Notes under the pieces: model-generated
Told to the model about the DNA's origin: nothing
The model's input: only the letters and a program-made list of their open reading frames with translations
The model's database searches: none
Shown: positions 1-12,300 of the stretch, one piece after another
Layout: each line of letters begins with the position of its first letter
Numbering within the stretch: the stretch's first letter is position 1
Position numbers and translations under genes: made by a program
Assembly (NCBI GenBank): GCA_000934455.1
Contig: KN891897.1
Span: forward strand, 4,277-29,868
Origin: Apostichopus parvimensis
Lineage: Eukaryota > Echinodermata > Holothuroidea > Aspidochirotida > Stichopodidae
Reading direction: 5' to 3'
DNA length: 25,592 bases

Positions 1-286
1 ATGGATAACAAATATTTATGTATCAATATGTTTGAATAAGGAGCAACCAAAGTATCGTAACCATATGCAAGGTTATCTCGATTAGCTAAACTGTGGTTTC
101 AGTCCAATCATGTCATCATATTTCATGCATTCCATAAAGTTAAAGTGACACATAGTAGCAAAGCTACTGTACTCTAAAAAATCCAGCATTATAGATTCAA
201 TAATCATTAAGTCTTGGTGTATTATTATTATTTTATGGTCTTATTTAGGAAAAGGTGACCACACTCCACAAAGAAACCTGTGAAGG
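1..286 (+). other. Upstream/5' UTR region of FNBP4
   Basis: This AT-rich stretch precedes the FNBP4 start codon. A pyrimidine-poor acceptor-like TTATTTAG occurs about 40 bases before the ATG, so the start codon may lie in a second transcript exon or simply in a continuous 5' UTR. I see no clear TATA box, CpG island or other gene. Confidence 0.4.
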
Positions 287-359
287 ATGGGTCGCAAGCG
301 GTTGCAAGAGAATGCATCGAGACGCAGAAAAGTGTTACAGCTAGATAGTCAGAAATCTG
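287..359 (+). CDS. FNBP4: FNBP4 exon 1 (start codon)
   Basis: It codes for 24 residues from MGRKRLQ, with a basic RRRK cluster followed by VLQLDS, matching the short basic start of FNBP4 proteins. The exon ends in phase 1 at a consensus GTGAGT donor. The ATG context (A at -3, G at +4) is good. Confidence 0.88.
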
Positions 360-3300
360 GTGAGTGTATAGACACCCCTACCATACAGTAGATTTATGTA
401 TCTATGTAGCAGGATTTAATCATTCGTGCATCATCGCACTGAGCACATTAGTGCATCACAACACTGATCACCTTCAGTTTTTACGTAAAACTTACTTCAC
501 AAATTGTTTTCAAAACTGTAAAATATGTCCCCTTTAATGCAGATGTTTTGCAAAGATTGACAGTTTAAACTTGAACCAAACCTACTATGCAGAATTTGAT
601 CAATCTAACTAGACACTTTCCAAGACGCTCTTGCCAAATAAAGGTTAAAAGATAATAAGCAAATAGGCCATGATCTATGATTCTATTTGGTTCTCAGCAT
701 TTCATAGCCCAGATGTATCTTTTTGTTGATCACATAATTTAAAGCAAATTGATGTAGTGGAAACTTAGAACTTTACACTTTAACTTACATAATTTCAATT
801 GTAACTATACCTATTTACAGTGCCAAGACTTACATTGTTGTGGGATTTTAGTATTTGTATCTAAAAAACAAATGTATTCAAGTATACTCAAGTGGCTGCT
901 TTACCGTGTGTTGGTAAAGAAGTCGAACAGATATAGAGACTGATTGAACAATCCCAAGTGCATTTGTTTTTTGAGGAAAAGTTGCCTATTTCTATTTGAA
1001 ATGTTCATTTAAGTCTGAAGGAAACAAATTTCTTTGCCCATTTGAAGGACCTTCCAACAAGCAGAATGCTCTTAGTGGATTAGTCGGTCAGTACGAGGGA
1101 AGTGACGACGAAGATGACCAGGATAATGGCTCAACTGCAATTCTTCCTCCAGGTCAGTATGATGAGTAGACTTAAAGCCCCATTAGTTGTTATTGTGAAT
1201 GTGAAACACATCCAAAGGTCCGTGGCAAAGAAGTTACATATGAATATGTACAGTATGTTTCATTAATTGTCCAATGGGAAGCATTGAACTAGAATAAGGC
1301 CCTTAAAGGGAGTGAAGATTCGCGCACAAAGAAACGTCAGATGCCGGTAATCTGACCTAGTTTCGAATGAGGTGTAACAGAAGTGTTAGACACCACCATC
1401 GATCCCAGAAAATACACACACAGCTTGCTACCGTCGGTAATTAGACGCTAGTGTACAGTCAATACATACAGCTACCGTCAATACCCACAACACAGTGTAC
1501 ATAGCAGCGATGGACATCTCAGGTCTAGATAAAAGATAACAAGGTATCACATTTCATTACTGTCTGCATTTTGTAGCAACAAAAATGAACTTCACTTGCA
1601 AGCAACGGAAAGTTAACGTTTTCAGAGGACGTCACACGAAATGGGGCGAGTCTTCAATGCCTTTCAAAGTGCACACGATTGGCGCAAGTCAGTTAAAGAA
1701 CTTTAAATAAACATCCATCATTACAAAATCTTAATTGTACTGCAGAATCTGCTGAATATTATCTTTCACTAAACATGTACAAGGTTGCACCCTTGTTTTT
1801 TGTTGTATTTTTATTTTTAAAGCATGCATTGCCGTGCCAGTCGCTGTCTATTAGTTAAGTTAACAATGATAAATACTTTGCTCTATTTCCTTTGCAGCAA
1901 ATGGAAACAAACCACCAGATGTCATGGATACCAAACTAGCAGATTTTCTGGCGGTAAGAAGTCTTGTCAAGAAACTAAACATTTTGTGAATCGACTTGTT
2001 AAACAGATGAGATTATAACAAAATGCAGTCATATGTCCAATGAGGAATGGGGGAAGGGGTGGGGGGTGGTTAATGTACATCGTGAGGGTCAGGGACTCAT
2101 CCACCTATGTGTCAGCACCTTTAATTTTTTACATCAGAAGTTTTCATGAATCTATTATTTAACAAGATTGTTCCCTATGGGGTTAGTGCTTCCCTCAAGC
2201 TCTCCCCTCCCCCCACCCCCCTGCCACCTTGCCCCAAAAAGAAAACTACCAATTACTTTAAAATGCACTCTGTACACTCAGCTGCACTGCAATATCTATT
2301 GAACAACGGTCCTAAAGATAACGGATGAATTACAAACTTGTCTTGAAATTCTGTTGGCGCTAGTAACTAGACACTTGTCACTCTGGATGAGCTGTTGAGA
2401 ACTTCATACATAGAGATCAGGACTGGTTACAAATGAGCCAGGGATGCGGCCTTCTTTACCTCACAGGCTGATCAAGCAGCTGGCTGCATTTCCTTTAACC
2501 ATATTTTTCCATCAATTCACCCAGATTCACTTTATATTGAAGTTACTTGTGCAGACTTGGTGTATGAACACTGTATACATGATACAGTAATGTTTCTAAT
2601 TGTTCTAACAATGTTAAAAATGTGAGCTGGTAATAATCAACAGTTCCCACACCACCACCCCCCCCAAGAAAAAAAGAACACCGTTCTGCTCTAATTCTGA
2701 TGCAAAGAAGGCTTAGCATCTGTTCTGGCATTTGCATTCTGTGATAGCAAACTTGCACACACAGTTTGTTCATGTGTATTTTGATGACTATTTGTAATGC
2801 AAAAGGTTTAAGCTAAAGGAAGTGCAACTTGGCTTTCCTGTTGTTGATCATCTCCACTGGCAAAGCACTTTTCAAACAGAGAGTATGACACTATAGCTTG
2901 TTGATTCTGTTGCCGTTACATATCTCTTACAGTCCGAGTGGTCTTAATACTTTAATCGAAATAGTATGTGGGTGTGCAAGTTTTAAGAAAAGCCAATAAA
3001 TTATTCATAAATTTGAACAAATTTGGGATTATACTCTTTTTATTTATTGATTTATTTTATTTTTGGGCAGGAAATTGATGCATTGGACAGTGAATCAAGC
3101 ACCCCACAGCGCACGGAGCCAGACAGTACAGAGGCGGCAGAAGCCAAGGAGGAGAAGACGGAAGATGCAAGCAGCTCTACGAATGTGGAAGAAACAACAG
3201 AACCTGTTGAACAGGAATGGCAAGAAATACTGGATCCAAACACAAACTGTTACTACTATTGGAACTCGAAAACCAACGAAGTCACCTGGGAGGCACCTGC

Positions 3301-6300
3301 CGATTACAAGCCTCCCACACCTGCCCCAACCGAAGCAGCTGATACCACCCGGGCAGAGAAAGAACCCACATTACTGGAAAAGCTCACCCGCCAAGAACCA
3401 GACTCCAGCGGTGGAGGGAAGGATAACGTCACGGAGAAAGAGAAAGAAGATAGCGAATCGGATGAGGAAGCAGCTAATTCTGAGACCCAAGTGGAGGTAT
3501 CAGCAGGGGCCATCGGGGGTATAGTGGGTTACGACTCGCCCGAGGAAGATAACAGTAGCCATGACGAGAGCGAGAAGAAAGACGATGAAGAAGAAGGTAA
3601 AAGCGAAAACGAGACGGAGCAAGTTGTGAAACAGACGGATGAAAAGGAGGTTCTCGTATCTGAGGATAATAAGGAAGAGAAAGAGGCAGAGAGTAAGAAA
3701 GAGCAGAATGGGAAACCGAGTGGAGAACAGGGCGAGAGAAGTGGGAAGAAAATATCGGAGGGAAAATCGAATGCAGATGACGACGAAGATGACGACGATC
3801 TGTCTCGCTACGAGCTCTTCGATGACGATGAGGATGAGAATGACAAGGGAGGCAGAAAGGAGGGCGGTGCCACAGAAGGAGGAGAAGAAGAAGAGGAGAT
3901 GGAGGAGGAGGAGGATGATGTGGACGAAGATGTAGAAGATATTGATAAACAGCTGGAAGAAGAACTGGAGCAGAAAAAGGTATGAGACATGTGTTGAAGG
4001 GGCCAGAGACTGGTGTAAGACATGTGCTGAAGGGGACAGTTACTCGAGTAGGACACATGTTGAATGAGACAGTTACTGGTATTAGATATGTGTCGAAGGG
4101 GACAGTTACTGATGTAGGACAAGGGTTGCAGGGGACAGTTACTGGTGTAAGACATGGGTTGAAGGGAACAGTTACTCCAGTAGGACATGTTGAAGGGGAA
4201 AGTTTCTGGTATAAGACATCTGTTGAAGGGGGCATAGACTGGTGTAAGACATCTGTTGAAGGGGACAGTTACTGTTGTAAGACTTCTGGTGAATAAGGCA
4301 GTTACTAGTGTAAGACATCCATTGAATGAGACAATTATAGGTGTAAGACATTGGCTGAAGAGATAATAACTGGTAAATATCTTTTGAAAGATACAGTCTC
4401 TGGTTTAAGACATCTGTTGAACGAGACATTGGTGTGTCACAGTAAGACATTAGTTGATTGAGGCAGTCACTGATGTAAGACATCAGTTGAATGAGGCATT
4501 CATTGGTATAATAAGACGTCAGTTGAATAAGACAGTTTCTGGTGTAAGACATCTGTTGAATGAGACCCCATTTCTCTCCTATAAATCAGGGTTTAATGTA
4601 CAGTAGCTGTTAGAATCGTGCTAAGAGCAGACGTAGCACCAAGAAGTATCAACCATTTCTCTTAAGAATATTTGAATGAGAAAACTGGTTGTTTTTATTT
4701 ACAGACATTGCAAGGGTCATTCCTTAAATTTGTAGACCACCTTTTGATATGTTAATTTTTGGTATCCCTGCTCACACACGAGGTCAACTAGGTTGAATTG
4801 TCAATGTCACCGTTTTATTTCAAAACTCCTTTGTGGTCTAGCAGCTACTTTATAAATACACAAAGTACAGCAATGCAGAAACTGTCACGTATACAGAAAC
4901 GGGCTGTAATATATTTTGTACGACCACCTGTAAATTACATCTGTCTTTCAGGCGGAGCTTAGAAAGTTGGAGCTCTTGGACACTGTCGAAACAGAAATGG
5001 AAGAGAAAGACAAAATCAAAGAAGATGTAGAAGACAAAGAACAGATGGAAGCGGTGGAAGAACAAAATGGAGATGAGGAGGAAGGGGAGGAGGAAGAGGA
5101 GGAGGAGGAGGATATTCAGAAACTGGAGTCGGACCTCAAGAGGAAGCTGGAAGAATTGGGAGGGATCGACGAGCTGGAAGAGACTAAAGAGACGGTGAAA
5201 AGGAAGATAGAGGAAGTAGAGGATGGGGAAGGTGAGAACTTATCATAAAAGAAGAGCAGAGAATAATCTATCCAGTAACGCATTGCTAAAAGTAGGGCAG
5301 GGAGTACATCTATCCAGTATCGCATCGCAAAATGCTGTAAATGTGGAAACATATATAGGAGGTTCTTTTTTTTATAATACAGGAACTATATTTTAGAGCA
5401 GACAAATTGAGGTATACAAACTTGGAACACTAAATTATTCCCTGTAGAGGTGTGGTGGTTGTCCCTTGTGATTTTTTTTATAATACAGGAACTATATGGT
5501 ATTTTAGAGCAGACAAATTGTAGAGGTATACAAAATTGGAACACTAAATTATTCCCTGTAGAGTTGTGGTGGTTGTCCCTTGTGATCGTATGAACATCTA
5601 GTGTAAGTCAGTGCCTGTGTAATGAACAGTGATGAAATGAAATTAGAGGCTGGTTTTCAGGTTTAGATGGGTGAGGCCATATCATAGATCGCATCAAGTG
5701 TGTCATACTGTATGAGGAGGTGTATTGAGATGTGTGTGATGTATGAACGAGGTTATCGGTACTAGCGAGTGGCGTAAGTCTTAAAATGAATCAGATAATG
5801 GAATTAAAAGGATAATCTGAAATTCCCAAGTCAGTTTGCCACTATTCATTTACTGATATTTCAGTAAACAGGAAGAAAAGTCAGTGAAAAAGATAAAGAA
5901 AGTAGGAAAATTACCAAACTTAAGATTGATGAATATGCTGTTTATGATTCATTGAGAAACATTATTTGGCTGATCTCATCTTGTAGAAGCTATGGATGAG
6001 GAGGATAAAGTGGAGATGATCCCACCCAAGAAGATGAGGACTGCAGGGTCAGTAGAGATGGTGGAGGTAGGAGTCCAGTGTGATCTTGAGACTCCAGAAG
6101 AATCCACTAGCAGGAAGAAGATGAAAGAAGAGGAACAGATGAAGGTATGGACTTGTTATACTATACTTGTCATGGACCTGTTATACTATACTTGTTATGG
6201 ACCTGTTATACTATACTTGTTATGGACTTGTTATACTATTGGATTAAGATAAACAGGTTGACATACATATTGTCAGGTTACCTGTAGGTAACATATATTT

Positions 6301-9300
6301 TGACCCTCTGGTGCCATAAATTAATGTACCTTTAATGTTTGCACACGAAGAGGAGAGGTGGGTGGTGGGAAAGGGTGAAGAACTTCAGCCAATGAACAGG
6401 AGTTTGCAAACCTATGGACAGAGGTACAGTAAAAGAAAGAAAGTGCTTTGAGGGGTAAGAAGATGTGTTGAAAGCTATGTTTGATGACTGTTGTCATTTA
6501 AAGAAGGAACTGGGGGATATATGGACTGAGGTACAGTAAAAGAAAGGAAGTGCTTTGAGGGGTAAAAAGATGTGTTGAAAGCTATGTTTAATGACTGTTG
6601 TCATTTAAAGAAGGAACTGGGGGATATATGGACTGAGGTACAGTAAAAGAAAGAAAGTGCTTTGAGGGGTAAGAAGATGTGTTGAAAGCTATGTTTAATG
6701 ACTGTTGTCATTTAAAGAAGGAACTGGGGGATATATGGACTGAGATACAGTAAAAGAAAGAAAGTGCTTTGAGGGGTAAGAAGATGTGTTGAAAGCTATG
6801 TTTTGTGAATATTGTTATTAAAGAAGGAATCTGGGGAATATAAAACAGACGCTGAAGACAAGCTTGTCACGAGAGATGAGCAGACCTATACCTTGAGGGT
6901 AGCCCAACGGACAAGCAGATCATTTCCAGTGTGTGATACCCTTAATTTATCGTTTCCAGCTACTATCATTGCTATGGTGACAGACTTGAATAGAAACCCT
7001 TCTCCCCTCTCCCACACCCTCCTAACACCCCATGCCCCCCGTCCTCCAATTACTTTAATCATCTTCTCGATTAGAAGGCAGGCATTGTCCATTGCTAAGA
7101 GGTTTAATATGTTGGATTTTCCTTTCTGTTTTTTAGACAAAAATAGTGGATCTGGCTTCAACACTCACCAGCAAACTGCAATTCTTAGGCATAAGCAAGA
7201 AAGGTCTCACCAAGTTCCAGCTTCTTCTCATCTCTACCGAAGTAAGTGTTCAGTATAGCCCTTTAGTTTACATTAAGCTTTGTGTGTAATTCTGTAATAC
7301 CTCATCTCAATGAAAGAGAGTGTGAGGACTATGACTTTATTTGTAACTTTCGTACCCTCTGTATGTGTTTTATGGTGTAGACCTAATTCAGGGATGTGTC
7401 CACGCTGGGCGGCCCCGCCCAGCACTCAAAATTACCGCCCAGCACTGTCTTAAAAACCGTGAATCCCGCCCAGCACTTTTTTCATCTAAAATCTCGACAT
7501 TCCTAACAATATATTCAACAAAAAATTGAGCCTAGCCTATGCCAAAATCATACAGACTAATAATGCATCAGTTACACATGCGAGAAACATTACTTACGGC
7601 TCTCAATCGGTCCCTTCTAAAATCTCTTTGACACAAACTTATAACTTTTACCATGTACTTAATGTATTTCACTAAGAAATGTAAATTGTTAGCAAAACTG
7701 GTACCTGTGTATGTGCTTAAAAAGCTACACAAGTGCCAGCATTTGGCATCTGAGTACCTTCAAAAATCGGACACCCACTCCCCCTTAGACCCCTCCCCCA
7801 GGACGACGATCGGTATACCCGGCACTCAGGAAATCCTGGGCACATCCCTGCTAATTACTACACACACACACAAGACTGCTAGTCTTTCACTTGAGTTTAT
7901 GTTGTCCGTTGCCTTCAATACCTAAAGGGACATCGTTGTGTCTGAATTTGATTGCTTCAAGCAAATACTAGGAAATATTCTGCATCTTTCTGTCCAAACT
8001 GCATCCTCATAGCATTTTGAACGGCAAAGAATGAAAAGATATGTCAAATTTATTGCATTTTTTTTTGTATGAGTGTGTGTGAGTTGCACTTGGCGACAAC
8101 AGATTCAATGATGTTGTGATGGCTGTTGAGCTGTGAAATGTCTTCTTTTTTCTTTACAATTTTATTTAACTCATTGACAGAGAAGAGTAATATTTCTACA
8201 GAACAGTTGCTTTCTGATGAAATTCTAAAAACAGGATTGACAGCTAAGGCAGCATTTTTCAAATGTATCGGGTTTCAAGGATTAAATTAGCAAGAAGATT
8301 ATCATTGGAAATTTGAAGTTTTTGGGTACAGCTACGGTAATTTAAAGGTTTTGGGAACAGCTACCCTCATGTTATCACAGACCGTGGCTCTACTGCGATC
8401 CATCCCACTCCAGGGAAGAATCAAGGGTTTAGCCAGTCAAAATAGGTGACATTCAATGAAACACACTTCTCTCAAGGTTAGGAACAAGATATTGTATTGG
8501 GTTTTTTTTTCAAATATAAACATTGTGTAATTGTTCCCTCTGTATCAGAGACTATGGTGCTATAGTGTCCTTGTATCAGAAGATCCTTTGAATATCTTAC
8601 TGCTACTATCAAACAGTAGTATATTGTCATTAAACTTTTATTTAATATGCTTATATTGGTCTTTATGGGGTAGATGTAATTTCAGCAGGAGATTGTTGTG
8701 TGATTTATGGTGTCTGGATGAGGTGGAGAAGACAAAAGTGTTCCCATGGGCTGACCTAACTGGAAAACTTTTTCTTATCTAACTTTTTTCTGTGTTGTCA
8801 CTTTAATACTGACCAGAGCTTCGTCTACCAGTGCTGGTCTTTTGATAGATTGTTAACAAGTTTTATCGTCAAAGAAGAACGCGAGGCCGGCTCAACTAGT
8901 CGGTTCGTGATGTCTCCAGCGTGACGTCATGTCACCTATCATATCCCTCCCACCTTCTGGTTTGGAATTGATACATTCGTTTCCAAAAGTTTCCCGACAA
9001 GAATATCAGAATGATTGTGGGGTGTCATTAGGTCGTCTTGTTTCCCGCCCGTTTTGACCGGTGTTTACAAGAGGATGACTTATTTTGTTTGTACGTTGTT
9101 TTCATGTCTCCTTTCTGTCTGATCTTATCTTCAGACGAGAATCCAAGACTGGCGGGATGGCCTGTTGGAGAGCAAGCACCTGATAAGGAAACTGGAGACG
9201 GCGGACTGGGAGTTGGAACGTTACGAGAGCGAAGCCGCACCCCGCGGATGGAGTTGCCATTGGGACAGGTACGGTTTACGTTTTGGTCTTTATCTGGCCT

Positions 9301-12300
9301 CACCGTACCTTTGAACAATGAACTGCTACGATTTGCTTTGTGAACAGTTTTTTTTTGCAAAAAATCTGCTGTCAAATTTTCACAGCGTCGGAAGAAATTG
9401 CCCATTGGAAAAGTGACAGGACAGTGTTGATGCCTTACACCCAGTTCACTTATATTGGGTCCCCCAGCAGTCCTTTAAAAAGACAACAATTTTTAGGTGC
9501 TCCTTAACAGTGGACCCACCTAACCTAAAGAAAGCTGACTCTGTACTGCTATCCCGTAGAAAGTATCAAGAACAGCCGTAACCCCCCCCCCCCCCCCTCC
9601 CCCCTCCCCGCTTCCATACCTTACCCTAAACCACTTTTTCATAGTGTTTCTTACCTCCATCCCTTGCAAAGTGATTCAGTTCACAGACAGAAGGCTTTTA
9701 TCCCATATCCACTTTAAGTCAAATCAAGCTTGCAAAACTAGGGAGGACTTTTGCCCACATGTCGCGTCCCTCTACACTGGACCCTGACCATCTATCAAAC
9801 AGCTGTAGCCTATTTTGATGTTGACATAGAATCTTAAAATCCTGATAATGACCAAGTTTATAGGAACCAACATAGTTATGAATAAATAGAATTGCCAGAT
9901 TGTCCTTCCCCTCTCCCTGTGTCAAATGACTTCTCTTCAAGTCTAGTTTCCGAAAGGAAATAAATTCATAGGATGGTAAAATTGGGTCTAGGTTTGGTTT
10001 TTCCTTTGAATCTAATCTTTGATTCTTTCCATACACTGTACCCTCCACTCAACAGCCCCCCTCCCCCCTCCCAATTCCTTGGTCCCCACATTTTGTCTGC
10101 TAAGGCTATAGGTAAAGAACTCTACAATTTTCTCATGCTCTCCCTGTGGCCCATAGTTAAACCTGTTTAGTGGTCACCCCACCGAGGAGTTTGGGGGTCA
10201 ATGAACCGGATCTGACATCCCATACGGATGCGCTTTGCAAACATTTCTTTCTCTCCTGTGATGATGGAACATCTTAAGTAGATGTAGTTCTAGAGCCTTG
10301 GACTTGGTGGAAGTTGCTGGAGGGAGACTATCAAGGTCAGAGGTCATTTGGCAGTGATGTCTGAAGAGCTGGATCCCGGTACGGTCAGTCTGTTACCTTT
10401 CATTATTTTGTAAGGCCGGTGTGGTACTTTGTCAGTGGTGAGTCATCCACACAACAAATCATTTATAATGTTCTTATTAATGTCATATGTGTAAATTTGT
10501 AGAATTTTTTTTTTTTTTTCGTTCAGTACATTAATTATTTGCGTTGGTCATATTCCATGTGTGGATCGTCTGTCGGTAAAGATTTAATGTTGCATGACAT
10601 CTATTTGAACCAACAGACTATTTGTCTTATATCTGTTTTGGATATAAGTGTTTGGTTTTTCTTTGAAGGTTTCGGTAGGGGGAGGGGAGATAGGCGCTGA
10701 CATAGTATTATGTAATGAGTCTTCCATGATCCTTTCCTCGTAAGAATGGGTCGGGAGGGAGAGTTTAAAAGATAAAACTGAAATAATAAAAATTAACGAA
10801 TAATGAATAAAACTTCCAATTTACTGCGAGCTTTCAACTGACTCTCGTGAACGACCTCCAGACATCACTTAGTAATAACAAAGAAGGCAGAAAATAGCTG
10901 CTGTCACTTTGTCATAATGAATAATTAAACCTCTGTTTTATTAGTTAAGGTTCTCAGCTCATGTGGTTCTTAAAAATTGTCCAAGCATTAAGTAAACCAT
11001 CAAACTCACTGATAGCTCATCCCTAATTTGTGGATGTAAAGAGCTAAACCTTACAGGTGTTTTGAAAGTGAAATTTGATTGTTACCAATCCTGGCCTGTC
11101 TTCAGTACTAGTTCAGGACAGTTACTTTATCCTGTAGTTGTCTTACAACAGATTTGAAGTTGGGTAATTTGAGAAGGTTGTCTTTTGCTTCGAACCCTTT
11201 AGTACTTTAACAGACAAATGAGGTAAACAAAAACAGAAGTTAAAAGAGTGTTAGCCAAACTGCTGATCTACTGTAGAAAGCATGATTAGGTAAATATGTA
11301 AAAGTTAGAGGGCCTGATCCCACTAGGACCGAAACATCAGGCCCTGTAAACTTTTAGATGAAAGAAAAACGGGTGTCTCGCTCAGTGATATGTTGATGAT
11401 TCTTGGTAGAGTCCCTTAAATGTACGACTCATCATGAATATTGTCAGAGTCGCTAACATAGCTGGCTCAATCAGTGATGCATTTTGTGAAAGTTGGAAGA
11501 GTGAGCTAAATTGGTGCCTCACTCAGCTATCCACACTTGAATGTTGGCAAGGTCAGTGCTAACATTGCCTTTGCAACTAATGGATTTTTTTTGGGGGGGT
11601 GAAACTTGTAGTAGTTTCATTGGTGACTCACAAAATGATACATTGCTGAATGTTTACAGAGTCACCAGTAAGTCATCTGACTTATTGATGGTTTTATTTT
11701 TTATGCTCCACTATTTCTCTCTCTCTTTTCTCCTTGGTAATTTTAGCAGCAGCATCATCTTCATCATTATCATCATCAACCCCTTCTGATTCTAATTCAT
11801 CTTCGCTGTCTCTCTATCATGTTCCCCTTTTTTTGTTTTCCTCTTCTGACCCTGACAGGAACCACAAGCAGTACTTCTACATGAAGCAGTCCACGGGGGA
11901 GTCCCAATGGGAGTATCCTCTGGAGGCCATGAAACTGGAACAGGAGAAGATAGGCGTCACAGGCAAGGAAGATTCGCAGGCAGCCTTCACCCGGGCATCG
12001 TCAGTAGAGGGCGCTGTGGACAACAAGGACTCGCTGCTCAACATGATATCGTCTACGGGTAAGCTCCACAAAGTCGATCTGAAAGCATCTGTAAGAAAAG
12101 TATAATGAGCGTTCCGACGGCACCGTTCCAAATTGTCGAGGCCAACAGAGTATGTCCCTTGCATTCATTTGCGAGTGAAAGGAACAGTCGATGGCAATGA
12201 CCTTATACATGTAGGACTTAGTGATAGGATTTATGGAACTAATAAAAGTGCAGGTACTAATGAAAGTAGACATTTGATACAGTGACAACAGCTTCAGTGA

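Larger units (their letters stand above)
5232..5986 (+). other. FNBP4 intron 5
   Basis: GTGAGA donor, CATCTTGTAG acceptor. It contains two separate tandem duplications (separate entries). The remainder, 5590-5980, shows nothing notable. Confidence 0.82.
6145..7136 (+). other. FNBP4 intron 6
   Basis: GTATGG donor, TTCTGTTTTTTAG acceptor. It holds two tandem arrays (25-bp and 107-bp units, listed separately). The stretch 6840-7136 is ordinary sequence with a C-rich patch near 7000-7045. Confidence 0.85.

Noticed and set aside
3474..4235. Long reverse-strand ORFs rich in Pro/Ser and repeated MSYTSNCPLQH-type units
   Set aside because: They are the complement of the purine-rich FNBP4 exon 4 and of the 33-bp array, whose length is a multiple of three; no independent coding signal.
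8922..8929. TGACGTCA (CRE-like) in intron 7 as an enhancer or promoter
   Set aside because: One 8-bp match in 25 kb is expected by chance at some level, and another TGACGTCA occurs within coding sequence near 22985; no supporting promoter features.
9719..10048. 109-codon reverse ORF in FNBP4 intron 8
   Set aside because: No recognisable domain, no splice or promoter context; the length is possible by chance in a 2.6-kb intron.
11734..11858. Open frame upstream of FNBP4 exon 9 as a longer exon
   Set aside because: The candidate acceptors at TTTTAGCAGCAG do not match the phase of exon 8, and the exon 8 to 11859 junction rebuilds an intact WW domain.
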